Origin: Bacteroidales bacterium
GTDB lineage: Bacteria > Bacteroidota > Bacteroidia > Bacteroidales > UBA932
Assembly: GCA_017617655.1 (NCBI GenBank)
Contig: JAFZVU010000081.1
Span: forward strand, 1 to 64,000
Direction: 5' to 3'
DNA: 64,000 nucleotides
Shown: positions 1 through 9,663 of the stretch, in pieces
How the letters are laid out: the number at the start of each line of letters is the position of its first letter
Position numbering within the stretch: position 1 is the first letter of the stretch
The notes under the pieces: model-generated
What the model was told of the DNA's origin: nothing
What the model saw: the letters and a program-made list of their open reading frames with translations, nothing else
The model's database searches: none
Translations under genes and position numbers: made by a program

Positions 1-139
1 AAAGTGAAGGCGTACACACGCATTCGTTTTGGCAAAGTTGAAAAGGTAAGGTCATACTATCGAAGCAAGTAGAGATTGTTTCAATAGATTGAGCCATACC
101 TGAAGCCGTAAGGCTCCCCTGCTCTATCCCCTCGGTTTT

Positions 140-1630
140 TTATTTCGCGGGCGGGATGATTTGGGTTTCGGTGTCGCGGACCAGGGTGGCGAGGTCGCGG
201 GCGGTGTAAGGGATGTCCTGGACGGTGAACTCGGGGACGTTGAAGGAGTACATGAAGAAGGTGGACCAGCGGGGGCTCTTCATCGGCAGGGCGAAGGGCT
301 TGCTGAAGGTGCCGTCGCCGTTGTGGTGCGCGAAGTAGACGCGGGTGTAGTGGGCGTCGTCGCGGCGGCTTGTGAAGGCTACCCATTCACCGGTGCTGGA
401 CCATGAGTGGTAGCTCTCGGGCAGGGTGCTGTTGATCTCGTCAAGAGCGCGCCAGCTGCCGTCCTGAAGGTCCAGGAGGTAAAGGTCGCTGTCTTCGTGC
501 CAGATGTGGAACACTCCGTAATTCGCCATGGCGAACATCAGCCAGCGGCCGTCGGGAGAAACCCTCGGAAGAGAGATGCTCTTGTCCATGGCGGAAGCGT
601 CTATAAGCTTGACCGGTTCGCCCCATGAACGTGTCTCCGGGTCGAAATCTATGTAGCAGAGGTCGTAGCGGATGTCCTTGTAATGATCGTAGAAATATGT
701 AGTCTTCTGTTCCGGCTCGCCTTCATAGGGCATGTATGCCGAAGTGAAATACAGCCTGCGGCCGTCAGGAGCCCATGCAGGGAAGCATTCCAGAGCGTCA
801 GGATCGTCATAGATGATCGACACCTCGTTGCGGTCGAGATCGTAGAGAATCAGCTGGCTGTTGTCGTCGATAACTTCCAGCAGGTTGCGGTCATGGCTGT
901 GGAATTCCTGATAGGTGAAGTTGGTGGAATATGCTATGTAGTCGTAGACGGGATTCCATGCAGGATAAACACCGGAAGAAATGGTGGAGTCGTTCTTCAT
1001 GTTGATCTTGCGGATATCGTCGCCGCGCAGGATCATCGTTCCACCCAGGTACTGGCGCACATGGATCTGCATCTCGTCGGTGCCGTAGTTGCGGAAATGG
1101 TGGCAGTTCATGCACTGCACCTGGCTCCCCTCTTTCAGCAGTTCGTTGTTGTAGAACTCCCTCTCGTCGTAGCTGGTCAGGTCGCGTATAATAAGCGCCA
1201 GATGCTCGAAATTCTCGAAATTCGGCGGTATAAGCCTGTACGAGAGGAACTGGTCTATCTCTCCAGCCACATCGATTACAAACGGCTCGAAACGCGTCCA
1301 GGCGCCATCCTTGCGCATGTATGTCTCGACGCTTACACTAGAACCAGCCCCCAGAAGCTTCTTCCACTCTTTCGCTGAAGGCACAGCCCTGTCCTTCCCT
1401 TTGACAACCACGGTTTCATCGCCGGCAGAGAACACGGTAACATAGCGGCTGCCGCCCTCGTCGTATGCGAAGGTCAGCGGTGCGATGTTGCAGGGGATGG
1501 TGACGCCGGCATAGTCCGGAGTCATGGCAGGCACGCGGCCGGCAGGATCAGCCTTCTGCGGCACACCGGCGCAGGCGCTCATGATTCCCGCTGCGAAAAT
1601 GATTGATAATACTCTAAATATGGTTTTCAT
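140..1630 (-). CDS. Beta-propeller (TolB/PD40-like) lipoprotein with a c-type haem motif
   Basis: This 496-residue protein starts with a lipoprotein signal (lipobox IMSAC, Cys20), so it should be membrane-anchored outside the cytoplasm. A CMNCH motif (Cys173, Cys176, His177) matches the CxxCH covalent haem c site. From about residue 215 to the end there are PD40/TolB-like blades, with repeated phrases such as FPAWAPDGRRLYFTSA and LPRVSPDGRWLMFA. It is the last gene of the eight-gene minus-strand run, 12 nt after the DUF6057-like gene. Similar propeller proteins are often labelled TolB-like in Bacteroides. Haem binding is inferred from five residues only. No intrinsic terminator is evident in the 139 bases downstream. 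Confidence 0.8.
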   Translation of the reverse strand: MKTIFRVLSIIFAAGIMSACAGVPQKADPAGRVPAMTPDYAGVTIPCNIAPLTFAYDEGGSRYVTVFSAGDETVVVKGKDRAVPSAKEWKKLLGAGSSVSVETYMRKDGAWTRFEPFVIDVAGEIDQFLSYRLIPPNFENFEHLALIIRDLTSYDEREFYNNELLKEGSQVQCMNCHHFRNYGTDEMQIHVRQYLGGTMILRGDDIRKINMKNDSTISSGVYPAWNPVYDYIAYSTNFTYQEFHSHDRNLLEVIDDNSQLILYDLDRNEVSIIYDDPDALECFPAWAPDGRRLYFTSAYMPYEGEPEQKTTYFYDHYKDIRYDLCYIDFDPETRSWGEPVKLIDASAMDKSISLPRVSPDGRWLMFAMANYGVFHIWHEDSDLYLLDLQDGSWRALDEINSTLPESYHSWSSTGEWVAFTSRRDDAHYTRVYFAHHNGDGTFSKPFALPMKSPRWSTFFMYSFNVPEFTVQDIPYTARDLATLVRDTETQIIPPAK

Positions 1631-1642
1631 GGCGGGAATGCA

Positions 1643-3562
1643 TTAAATGTAGTTGTCAACGAAGAAGTAGAAATAGAAGAACGTCTTGCCGAAGCGCTTG
1701 TAGCTCTCGCTGCGCAGCTCGTCGACAGAGCCCTGATGTGTAGTCATATAGGTGGCGAAGGCATCATACTGCCGGCGCACATCGTCGCCTATCGGCAGGT
1801 TGGCGGCAATGTTGTCGCCTGCAAGCACCGAATAGAGATATGCCGCCTGCTGATAATAGCGCGGCAGAGTCTCAGGCATGTTGATGCCGTAATAATTGTC
1901 CAGAGCATGCCAGAAGGCATCTATATCTTTCGACAGCATAGCCCAGAGCACCGAGCATTCCGAATACTCGGGAGTCATGTAAATCACGTCAGGCTGCTCG
2001 AAGAGAGCGAAGTGCTCCATGATCTTGAGCTCGATCTGTCCGTTCTCGGAGTAGAACCTGTCTTCGACGGGGCATACCAGCTTGTAATGCTGAGCATAGT
2101 CTTCACGAAGCTGTCTTTCGTCGGTCAGATACTTACGGTGAGCACGCGACCACTTTGAGTAGAACAGAGTCTTGTCGAGGATGTCGAGGTACTTGGCCGC
2201 GGCGGTGTTGTTGCCGGCCAGCAGCATGGCCAGAGCAGCCTCCTTGAGGTTGTAATAAGACCATCCGCCGTGGATGGCGGTAGACGTTGTCCAGACGAAT
2301 GCGCTGTTGAACAAGCCCCAGTAGCGGTAGATGGTAGGGCCGTACTGACTGACGAACGGGGTGTCTTCCTCGCTCACAAGCCCCTGCGGAGCGGAGAACA
2401 GCAGGTTGCCACTCTCGCCCATGTAGGTAATTGCCAGCATACGCAGCTCAGTTGCCAGCCTCGAAGGCCTCTGGTATGTCTTGAAGTAATATTCAGCATA
2501 GAGGTCGCGCCGCTCGTCGCCACCCAGATTCCCAACCTTCTTCATAAGCGACTCGTAGGAGCTGGCATTAAGGCCATCCTCCCCTTTCACAACCTTGTCA
2601 TATATCTTGACGACCTTGTTGTAATCCTGCCTCAACAGAGCAGTGTACATTGCAGTCTCGGCCCTGTACTCAGAGTCGGCCTTCCACATCAGGTCGCAGA
2701 TAAGACACATGGAACACAGAACCGACAGGCTGAGAGTGATGCAGTAGGTCTTATGCTTGCTGTCAGAAGCATTGCCCCTGTTAAGCAGTGCATACAGCAG
2801 CGGGAACGCAGCCAGCAGAATGTATGGCAACACATTGACCTTGTCGTAGTTGTAGAATTCGACTATAGGAACGCCTGCAATCCAGTTGCGTCCGCAGGCC
2901 ATCGGCAGCAATACTATGACAGCCGCAGCCAGGACGAGGGCCACCAGAGCCTTCACAGCCGAACGCTCATGGGAGATCTGGCTGAGGGTAACCAGAGCGA
3001 CACCGAGCAAGCCGTAGGCGCCGAAAAGCAAATATCCCGCAACGCCGGCAGCCACCATCACTGCCATCCTCAGAGGGAAGCAGCGCAGAGGGCGGCAGAG
3101 CAGCAGAATGGCGAGGCAGGCCAGATAGCCGAGGGTCGCGGTATAGAAAACATTGCGGTAGAGCAGCACGTTGACCTTGTCGCCATAGCCCATTATCGTA
3201 ACCAGCAGCATGGCAACCGGGATCGCAGCGTAGATGCTGAACCCGCGCGGGATGTCGAAAGCCTTGAAGGACAGCCAGTAGACTGCCTCCCAGAGCAGCA
3301 CGGCAAGCAGAGCGCCCAGCCATGGGATGATCAGGAACTGCGCCATGAAAGAAGAGATATACTCCAGAAAGCCGCCTGCCTTAAGCACCGTATCATTGAA
3401 GAAAGAGCGGTCATAGATGAAGAGGCTCAGCTCTCCGAAACGCGCAAGCACGTCCTTGAAGGCGAAAGCCAGGACCGGGAAGAGCACCACGGCCAACAGC
3501 GCTGACCAGAACACCCTCTCGTACTTCATATATCCTGTCTTGAATTTCTGTCCTTTGCCCAT
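1643..3562 (-). CDS. Polytopic membrane protein, DUF6057-like
   Basis: This 639-residue protein has about nine hydrophobic segments in its first 300 residues (for example WSALLAVVLFPVLAFAF near the start). A soluble alpha-helical region of about 330 residues follows and may be made of TPR-like helical hairpins. The architecture resembles the Bacteroidales DUF6057 family, whose function is unknown. It lies 4 nt downstream of the Rid-family gene and 12 nt upstream of the CxxCH propeller lipoprotein, so the three are almost certainly co-transcribed. The family assignment is from memory of the architecture. No catalytic motif could be identified. Confidence 0.75.
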   Translation of the reverse strand: MGKGQKFKTGYMKYERVFWSALLAVVLFPVLAFAFKDVLARFGELSLFIYDRSFFNDTVLKAGGFLEYISSFMAQFLIIPWLGALLAVLLWEAVYWLSFKAFDIPRGFSIYAAIPVAMLLVTIMGYGDKVNVLLYRNVFYTATLGYLACLAILLLCRPLRCFPLRMAVMVAAGVAGYLLFGAYGLLGVALVTLSQISHERSAVKALVALVLAAAVIVLLPMACGRNWIAGVPIVEFYNYDKVNVLPYILLAAFPLLYALLNRGNASDSKHKTYCITLSLSVLCSMCLICDLMWKADSEYRAETAMYTALLRQDYNKVVKIYDKVVKGEDGLNASSYESLMKKVGNLGGDERRDLYAEYYFKTYQRPSRLATELRMLAITYMGESGNLLFSAPQGLVSEEDTPFVSQYGPTIYRYWGLFNSAFVWTTSTAIHGGWSYYNLKEAALAMLLAGNNTAAAKYLDILDKTLFYSKWSRAHRKYLTDERQLREDYAQHYKLVCPVEDRFYSENGQIELKIMEHFALFEQPDVIYMTPEYSECSVLWAMLSKDIDAFWHALDNYYGINMPETLPRYYQQAAYLYSVLAGDNIAANLPIGDDVRRQYDAFATYMTTHQGSVDELRSESYKRFGKTFFYFYFFVDNYI

Positions 3563-3566
3563 CGTA

Positions 3567-4565
3567 TTATCGTTTTACAGCTATGCATTCTGTTTCCATC
3601 AGCCAGTCGGGACGGCAGATGGGAGCATGCAGGAACAAATGAGGAATCCGGCTGTCGAAACGCTCTTCGTACAGCCTTCGTACCACGGCGCAATCCTCGC
3701 GGTTGCGGACGTACGTAATAGCCACCGTCACGTCGCCGAACGACATGCCGGCCTCTTCCAGCAGCACGCCGATGTTCTCCCAGGCACGCAGCGACTGAGC
3801 CTTCACATCGCCCACATGAAGCACATGGCCGGCAGTGTCGATGCTTGCAGTGCCGCTGATAAGGGCGGTCCTGCAGCCGTCGAGCGTCAGCACGGCACCC
3901 CTCTCGAACGTCACGCCGTACGCGTCGGTGCGGCCCAGATTGGTGCTTCCCTTCAGATACCTGACAGCGGCCAGCGCAGGGTCCTTCACGGCCAGGGCGT
4001 CCATCCCCACCACACCGCAGCCTGCAGGCATGGTACCGGCGATGCCGGTGCTTGCTATGTAATGCGTCGCGGGAGTCAACCCGTTCTCAGCAAAAAATGC
4101 AGTGCGGGTCTTGTAGAATCCCTTGTAGTTATTGTCAATGTCTTCCACGTAGCACCAGGTCCTCACGCAATTGTCTTTCAGAGTAAGGCCGCTGGCGGCA
4201 AGGATGCGGGAGTATTCTTCAAAGATGCACAGCGTATTCGCGGCAGAATCGCTCCCTGCCCTGTCGTACAGTATCGGAGTGTAGATGTAATTGTCGTCAG
4301 AAGTGAACATAACCCACAGCGCACAGCCGCCTTCGGCGGGCAGCTGGCCTGCGCAGGAGAAGCCTTCCAGGAACGGCAGATCCTCCGCCGGAGCGAAATA
4401 GCGGCCCAGCAGGGCACGCCTGGCATCGCCAAGGGAAGCCATGCCGGCCACATAATCCCCATAAGCCTTGTTGAGGGCAGCCACCTGCTCGCAGGCAGCA
4501 CGCCCGTCAGGCTCCACATGGATTATCAGCTGGTTGTATGCCTCTTCTGTCCTGCAGTTCATCAC
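3567..4565 (-). CDS. Rid (YjgF/YER057c) superfamily protein, long FkbO/chorismatase-like form
   Basis: At 332 residues this is much longer than a typical 130-residue RidA. The C-terminal half (about residues 205-332) looks like a Rid domain, with ALISGTASIDTAGHVLHVGD, then a helix containing NIGVLLEEAGMSFGDV and a final strand with ITYVRNRED. The N-terminal half matches the layout of two-domain Rid-like proteins of the FkbO/Hyg5 type. No signal peptide is visible, so it should be cytoplasmic, unlike its exported neighbours. It begins 2 nt after the stop of the PorV-like gene and ends 4 nt before the DUF6057-like start. Whether it acts as a deaminase, as a lyase or only binds a ligand cannot be told from sequence. 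Confidence 0.75.
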   Translation of the reverse strand: MMNCRTEEAYNQLIIHVEPDGRAACEQVAALNKAYGDYVAGMASLGDARRALLGRYFAPAEDLPFLEGFSCAGQLPAEGGCALWVMFTSDDNYIYTPILYDRAGSDSAANTLCIFEEYSRILAASGLTLKDNCVRTWCYVEDIDNNYKGFYKTRTAFFAENGLTPATHYIASTGIAGTMPAGCGVVGMDALAVKDPALAAVRYLKGSTNLGRTDAYGVTFERGAVLTLDGCRTALISGTASIDTAGHVLHVGDVKAQSLRAWENIGVLLEEAGMSFGDVTVAITYVRNREDCAVVRRLYEERFDSRIPHLFLHAPICRPDWLMETECIAVKR

Positions 4566-4567
4566 TC

Positions 4568-5452
4568 TTAAAACCTTGCTCCAAGCGTGAAAGCCAGGGA
4601 ATTCCTTGGCGCCCAGCTGGATGATGAAATAATATATGCCGCACTAAGTTCAAAAGCACTCACATTAAGACCGAGGCCCACGGTAGCGTAACTAGGCTCT
4701 ACCGCATTGTTGCCGCTGAAATGGTAACCGGCCATTATATCGACCAGATACTGTATCGAGAAACTGGCGCCCACCTTAGCTAAAAAGCATGAATGCAGAG
4801 GCATGTAGCCCGCATCCACTGCGACATCGAGGCCGTTGCCGCCCAGGCCGAAGGACTTCTCTGCACCCAGCATCACGACCATCGGCAGATTGCTGTGCAG
4901 CGACCCAGCATATTTCAAGTCCGGCCCGAGGTTCCTCGCCGTCAGGGCGAACGAAATATCATTCATGTCATAAGCCACCCCGATATCCGCAGCCACAGTC
5001 TTTCCTGTAAAGTTAGTTGCAAGATTCGAAGAAATCAAATTGACCTGGCCAAGCAGGGAAATGTTACCACCGACGCGATAATGTAGACCGACTCCGAACA
5101 TATACTCCGACGGTTTGTAGGTCTTGCCAAGGTTGCCGTTACCATCCATTTCCACATAAGACTTGATGCTGTGCAGCCTGCCTTTGGCGCTCAGGGCCAG
5201 TTTCTCTCCCAACCTCGCATATCCGTCAAGCATGTACAGATTGAGCGAGCCGGGCTCCCACATGAAGTAAGTGGCCTCGACAGAACCGCGATACCCCCTT
5301 TCAGGCAGCCTTGACACTGAGTAAGAGACATCCGTGCCGCCCAGGGCCAGCCTGCGGGCATTGTCCGGCATGTTCACGAACGATACGCTCTGCCCTCTGA
5401 GCGACAGGGCGGACAGCAGCAACATCACCGACACCAATATCTTTCTAATCAT
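4568..5452 (-). CDS. PorV/PorQ-family outer-membrane beta-barrel protein
   Basis: This 294-residue protein has a Sec signal peptide ending near LRGQ, an early RLALGG motif typical of PorV/PorQ proteins, alternating amphipathic strands, and a C-terminal aromatic (LGARF) as in barrel proteins. PorV is a T9SS shuttle that carries cargo from the translocon to the attachment complex. Here the gene overlaps the 3' end of a T9SS-sorted subtilase gene by 8 nt, suggesting dedicated pairing. A second paralogue sits at 8810-9658 next to another subtilase. It could instead be a structural or transport barrel unrelated to secretion. Confidence 0.8.
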   Translation of the reverse strand: MIRKILVSVMLLLSALSLRGQSVSFVNMPDNARRLALGGTDVSYSVSRLPERGYRGSVEATYFMWEPGSLNLYMLDGYARLGEKLALSAKGRLHSIKSYVEMDGNGNLGKTYKPSEYMFGVGLHYRVGGNISLLGQVNLISSNLATNFTGKTVAADIGVAYDMNDISFALTARNLGPDLKYAGSLHSNLPMVVMLGAEKSFGLGGNGLDVAVDAGYMPLHSCFLAKVGASFSIQYLVDIMAGYHFSGNNAVEPSYATVGLGLNVSAFELSAAYIISSSSWAPRNSLAFTLGARF

Positions 5453-8129
5453 TGTGTATGTTTATTATAGTTGTTGATACACTCTCTTTGTCATTTGAAA
5501 CCTTCACGCTGTATGCTCCCGTAGAGCACCCGCTGAGGTCTATTACCGACGGGGCGAACGGGTCTATGTCGATGCTGCCGTTGAAAACCGCAGCTCCTGA
5601 AGGGCCGCTTACAAGCACCTTCACGCTCGAGGCCGCACCGCCGCGGATATACAGCCTGCCGTCGGTGACAGGATTGGGATAGACGTCAAACGGCACTGTA
5701 TTATCACGCACGAGCACCTTGAAGGCAGAAGACGCAACCTTTCCCATGCCGTCCGTCATGGACACGACGACATCGACCAGTCCCTGCGACAGCGGGGTGA
5801 GCGCAAGTCCGTTCATGGCCGTCTCGGTAATCCTCAATACCGATTTGTCGCTGACGGTATAGCTCACTGCCAGCGGCTCGCCGTCGTCATCGTAGAAGAA
5901 ATCTTTCAGCGCAACGACCCTCTTGTCTTTATACAGGTCCAGGACCATGTTGCCGATTTCCCTCAGGACCTTCGGCGGAGTGTTGTGCTTGATGGTATAC
6001 GGAACTTCCAATGAAGTGGACAGGCCATATCTGTCAGTCACCTTCATGGTGAAGGCATAGCTGCCGGCCATTTCATCGCTTCCTTTTATCTTCACCACGC
6101 ATCTGCCCTGCTCCGGCATGTCGGTCACAGTTGCACAGCGGCCTGAATTGTCACTGAAAGCTAATGTCACATCATGCCCGTCAGGATCGTAGTACTTGAT
6201 GCCTATCTCTTTGGTCTCGCAATACTTCACCACCACGTTGTCCAGCGACGCTTCGCCCTTTATCACAGGAGGAGTGTTAGGGCCAGTCTTCACCCGCCAC
6301 ATCTCCGTCAGCTCGCTGTGGTTGGCCGACAGGTCGTATGCATCGAACCCGATGTAATATTCCTTCTCGAATTCCAGACCGTCGACATCCCCTTCCATAT
6401 AATCTCCTGCGACAAGGTCACCCACTTCGAAGGACATGGACGGCAAGTCGACCAGCGATGTGAACTGAGTCGTGTCGTACCATGCAGTGATGCCGTAAGG
6501 CGTGCCGTCGTCAGGGTCGGCTGGAACCTTCAGCTTGAAATGGATGCGGTTGCTCACTACGGACAGCTCGACATCTTTCACCGGGCGCGGAGGTATCTTG
6601 CTGGAACCCTCTATGGCCGCATAGGCATTTACAAGATTGCCTATATCGGTCGTACCGTGTATCGCCAGATTCGTAGTATTGTTCAGGATCCTGTCAATCA
6701 GCATATCCCTGGTGAATCCCGGACCGCCCAGTACGGAGAGTATCAGAGCAGCGACACCCGAGACATGGGGGCAGGCCATGGAAGTGCCCTCATAAAAGGT
6801 GTACTTGTTGTTTGTGACAGTGCTGAGAATGGCCGGACCGCTGTAGTCAGTATCTCCGCCGGGAGCCGCGATGTCGACCCATTCGCCGTAATTGGAATAG
6901 CTTGCAGCTTTGTATCTGGCATCAACTGCACCCACCGCCACACAGCCCTCATAAGCCGCAGGTGCGGAGAATCTCCAATGCTCGTTGCCGGCAGAGAAGA
7001 ATACCACACCGCCCTTCATAGGGCCTGTCTGGTTACCGTTTTCGTCAACACCAGCATATTTGTTGAAATAATCAATGGCATCCATGTCGGACTGGGGAAC
7101 CTTGCCGTTGGTGCCGCCGTTATAGCCCCAGCTGTTCTGGGAGATCACTGCACCGTGGTCTGCACCCCATTTGATGGCTGCCGATGAGTTTCCGGTGACA
7201 CGGTCGCTTTCCTGTATGAATATCTGGCAGCTCATAATCCTGACGCCAGGCTGTCCGGCAGCATAATTACCACCCGCAACGCCGCTCACACCGATGCCGT
7301 TGTTGTTGACGGCAGCTATGGTGCCGGCCACGTGCGTACCGTGGTCTTCCGGCTCTATAGGCCTGTCCCTGTGGACGAAATTGAAGCCGCAAACCAAGCT
7401 GTCGGGATAGTCGGGGTCATGCCACATATTGGATGCAAGGTCTTCATGGCGGAAGTCGACACCTCCGTCCACCACCGATATGATGACGTCAGGGCTTCCC
7501 GTTGTGACTACCCTCCACACCGGCAGGACATTGATATCGCAGCCAGCCTTCGAAGCATGATAGCTGCCGTCGTTGTAGTAGTGCCACTGCTGCGAGAGAT
7601 ACGGATCGTCGAAAATGTCGACAGTGGTCTTCTTGGTCTGGGAGATGTCGGAAGTGAAAAGCCCGGGGGAGGCACTCCTCCAGCCCACATCCTGGCTCTT
7701 TATACGTTCAATCTTGGGACGGTATTCCACATATCCCAGGTCGTCTATCAGCGACAACTCTTTGCCGGCCTTTGTCAGCGGCATCTCCTCGTCGAAGTAC
7801 AAGTCATACCAGCGGTGCAGGCCTTCAGCGCGGCTGCGTTTCTCGAATTTGCCTGCATCCGGGAAAGTCCTTTCGAGAGACTTCACACCCAGCGAGCGGA
7901 ACAACTGCTGGAAAGCCTCAGGGTCGGTCTCCGCCAGAGCCGTCATCTCATCTGAAAGCTGCAACCTTACATGGCCCTGCTCCAGAGCGGATGTCTGCAA
8001 CTCCACGCCGTCCTGGGTCACTATAACCTCTTCCTCCTGCTGGGGAATTACTATTATATCTTCATTTTTCTGACAACTGAATGGAAGCAGCATGACAGCT
8101 GCCGCAAACAGAATCGGTCTGATCTTCAT
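5445..8129 (-). CDS. S8 (subtilisin-like) serine protease with T9SS C-terminal sorting domain
   Basis: This is an 894-residue secreted protease. The signal peptide is followed by a Cys at position 20 (PFSC), only partly lipobox-like. Residues 50-140 form an N-terminal domain with the signature FPDAG then GLHRWY, shared with the two other subtilases in the window. The catalytic domain carries Asp221 (VVDGGVDF), His263 (HGTHVAGT), oxyanion Asn382 (SAGNE) and Ser450 (GTSMACPHVSG). After it come fibronectin/cadherin-like modules (TPPVI, TPPKVL) and a C-terminal type-A T9SS domain beginning around YPNPVTDGRLYI. The gene is 3 nt downstream of the unknown secreted protein and overlaps the PorV-like gene, so secretion and barrel function are likely linked. 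Confidence 0.92.
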   Translation of the reverse strand: MKIRPILFAAAVMLLPFSCQKNEDIIVIPQQEEEVIVTQDGVELQTSALEQGHVRLQLSDEMTALAETDPEAFQQLFRSLGVKSLERTFPDAGKFEKRSRAEGLHRWYDLYFDEEMPLTKAGKELSLIDDLGYVEYRPKIERIKSQDVGWRSASPGLFTSDISQTKKTTVDIFDDPYLSQQWHYYNDGSYHASKAGCDINVLPVWRVVTTGSPDVIISVVDGGVDFRHEDLASNMWHDPDYPDSLVCGFNFVHRDRPIEPEDHGTHVAGTIAAVNNNGIGVSGVAGGNYAAGQPGVRIMSCQIFIQESDRVTGNSSAAIKWGADHGAVISQNSWGYNGGTNGKVPQSDMDAIDYFNKYAGVDENGNQTGPMKGGVVFFSAGNEHWRFSAPAAYEGCVAVGAVDARYKAASYSNYGEWVDIAAPGGDTDYSGPAILSTVTNNKYTFYEGTSMACPHVSGVAALILSVLGGPGFTRDMLIDRILNNTTNLAIHGTTDIGNLVNAYAAIEGSSKIPPRPVKDVELSVVSNRIHFKLKVPADPDDGTPYGITAWYDTTQFTSLVDLPSMSFEVGDLVAGDYMEGDVDGLEFEKEYYIGFDAYDLSANHSELTEMWRVKTGPNTPPVIKGEASLDNVVVKYCETKEIGIKYYDPDGHDVTLAFSDNSGRCATVTDMPEQGRCVVKIKGSDEMAGSYAFTMKVTDRYGLSTSLEVPYTIKHNTPPKVLREIGNMVLDLYKDKRVVALKDFFYDDDGEPLAVSYTVSDKSVLRITETAMNGLALTPLSQGLVDVVVSMTDGMGKVASSAFKVLVRDNTVPFDVYPNPVTDGRLYIRGGAASSVKVLVSGPSGAAVFNGSIDIDPFAPSVIDLSGCSTGAYSVKVSNDKESVSTTIINIHND

Positions 8130-8132
8130 ACT

Positions 8133-8798
8133 CTACTGTCCATTGAGGAAATCCACCAGCATCAGGAGGCTGGCCGTATCCTGCCATCTTATCTTGTTCT
8201 GTTTCTGATATGTCTTGAAAGCAGCCTTGCCGGCGGCATCCAGGCTGTTCTCCACTGCCTTTTTCGAAGCATTTATAGCCTTGCCGCCGACTACCAGGTA
8301 ATAGTCATTCTTCAGCGGCATCTGTACGCCCTCGTTGCGGTTGCGCTGCAGCTCGGTGTAGCTGCTGGACACTCCTGTAAGGTCGAAGGTCGTCATGGTC
8401 AGGGTGGCTCCGGCGTCTACCTTTGTGCCGTAGGGGCCGTCGGTCTCGTTCATCTTCTGGTAATCTATCGATGTGCGCACAGCCACATATCCCTTCTCGG
8501 GGTCTCCCACAACCTTGACTATATTGCCGTCCAAAGCGGTGAACTTGTCACCGCCGAGCTCCACCAGCAAGATGTCGTTACTGTCCGCCTCTCTGATATT
8601 GGCTCCGTCTATGAAATGCAGCCTGCCCTTGCCTGCATGGATGTTCAGCTGTCTTTCGTACTTGCTGCCGTCCTTCAGCAGGACTGTTCCCGCCACGAAC
8701 TCAGGATAGAGGTACGGCCACGAAGACATGACGGCCTCCTGAGCAGATGCGGCCAGCACGAAAATGGACAGGAAAGAAACGGCCAGAAACTTTTTCAT
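8133..8798 (-). CDS. Secreted protein of unknown function
   Basis: I do not recognise this 221-residue protein. It has a clear Sec signal peptide (MKKFLAVSFLSIFVLAASAQ) and a compact mixed alpha/beta body. A VLLKDGSKYERQLNIH stretch and further short strands are followed by a Lys-rich helix near the C-terminus (KKAVENSLDAAGKAAFKTYQ). There are no cysteines in the mature part and no lipobox. It sits between a PorV-like barrel gene (11 nt upstream) and a subtilase gene (3 nt downstream), so it is probably an exported accessory of that system, perhaps a chaperone, inhibitor or signalling protein. Those roles are guesses from context. Confidence 0.65.
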   Translation of the reverse strand: MKKFLAVSFLSIFVLAASAQEAVMSSWPYLYPEFVAGTVLLKDGSKYERQLNIHAGKGRLHFIDGANIREADSNDILLVELGGDKFTALDGNIVKVVGDPEKGYVAVRTSIDYQKMNETDGPYGTKVDAGATLTMTTFDLTGVSSSYTELQRNRNEGVQMPLKNDYYLVVGGKAINASKKAVENSLDAAGKAAFKTYQKQNKIRWQDTASLLMLVDFLNGQ

Positions 8799-8809
8799 AA
8801 GGCAGATAA

Positions 8810-9658
8810 TTAGAATGAGTAACCGAGGGTGAACATGAGGCTGTTGCGGAGAGTCTTGGAAGCTGTCAGGAAGGCAGCGTCGAGATGCACTCCGGCGAAC
8901 TGCACGCCCAGTCCGAGGGAAGCATGGGTGGGGATTCCATTCGCAGCGTCGCAGTAGTGGATGCCGCCGCGGAGGAAAACGATGTCGGCGATGCCGTATT
9001 CAAGCCCCAGAGAGGCCATCAGACTGCCTGCGAAAAGATAATCTGCCTCTGCAGCAACATTAAGGCCTTTAACAGGTTCAACCGCACCCTGCAGAGAAGC
9101 CAGGGCAGGAAGAGAATATGCTGCGCCTCCGTAGCTGATCCTCCCTCCCAGATTGCGCATAGCTACCGTAGCAGAATAGAAATCTTTGGCGTAATTGACT
9201 GACAAGTCGCCGCAAAAGGCCGAACCTTTGGCATCTGATGCAATAGCCGAAGACACCATGCGTGCTTTCGCCCCGACGGTGAAGGCCTCGGTAAGTCTGT
9301 ATGAAGCACCTGCGCCGACAATCAAGTCCATGGGGCTGAATGACGACCCGGCCGGCAAGGCCTGCGCAGTGGTGAGTTCGTAAGGTTTGTCCTTGAAAAC
9401 ACGGCCTTCGAGCGTAACGCCGATTTTCTCGCCGATACGTATGAATGCATTGCCGCCTATCATGGTATTGTCAGCTGTCTTCGGCGCCCACATTCCGTAG
9501 AACGCCTGCACATCCAGCTTGTCAGCTTCGGGCTGCATCGTCACGCCGCCAAGGGCCATCGAACGGGTGTCCGAGGGTATGAGCAGCGCCGGGACAGCCT
9601 GTGCGGATGCAAGCTGGAAGAGCAATACTGATGACAGGATAATTAATATCTTTTTCAT
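8810..9658 (-). CDS. PorV/PorQ-family outer-membrane beta-barrel protein (second copy)
   Basis: This protein is about 282 residues long, paralogous to the barrel at 4568-5452. It shows a signal peptide ending QLASAQ, an SMALGG motif soon after, repeated strands with alternating hydrophobics, a conserved RNLGG near the middle and a terminal LGYSF. The chosen start (MKKIL) gives a standard signal peptide. An alternative start three codons upstream (9667) overlaps the stop of the upstream subtilase as ATGA, which would be translational coupling. Its position directly after a T9SS-sorted subtilase repeats the protease-barrel pairing seen at 4568-8129. Confidence 0.8.
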   Translation of the reverse strand: MKKILIILSSVLLFQLASAQAVPALLIPSDTRSMALGGVTMQPEADKLDVQAFYGMWAPKTADNTMIGGNAFIRIGEKIGVTLEGRVFKDKPYELTTAQALPAGSSFSPMDLIVGAGASYRLTEAFTVGAKARMVSSAIASDAKGSAFCGDLSVNYAKDFYSATVAMRNLGGRISYGGAAYSLPALASLQGAVEPVKGLNVAAEADYLFAGSLMASLGLEYGIADIVFLRGGIHYCDAANGIPTHASLGLGVQFAGVHLDAAFLTASKTLRNSLMFTLGYSF

Positions 9659-9663
9659 ATCAC

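Noticed and set aside
1..139. Gene or tRNA fragment at the left edge
   Set aside because: No open frame with family features, no T-arm consensus and no clear terminator was found; left unassigned.
2270..3505. Long open frame antisense to the DUF6057-like gene
   Set aside because: Its composition (many Gln, His and Arg) is that of a complementary-strand shadow, and no family or signal was seen. The minus-strand frame has coherent membrane segments.
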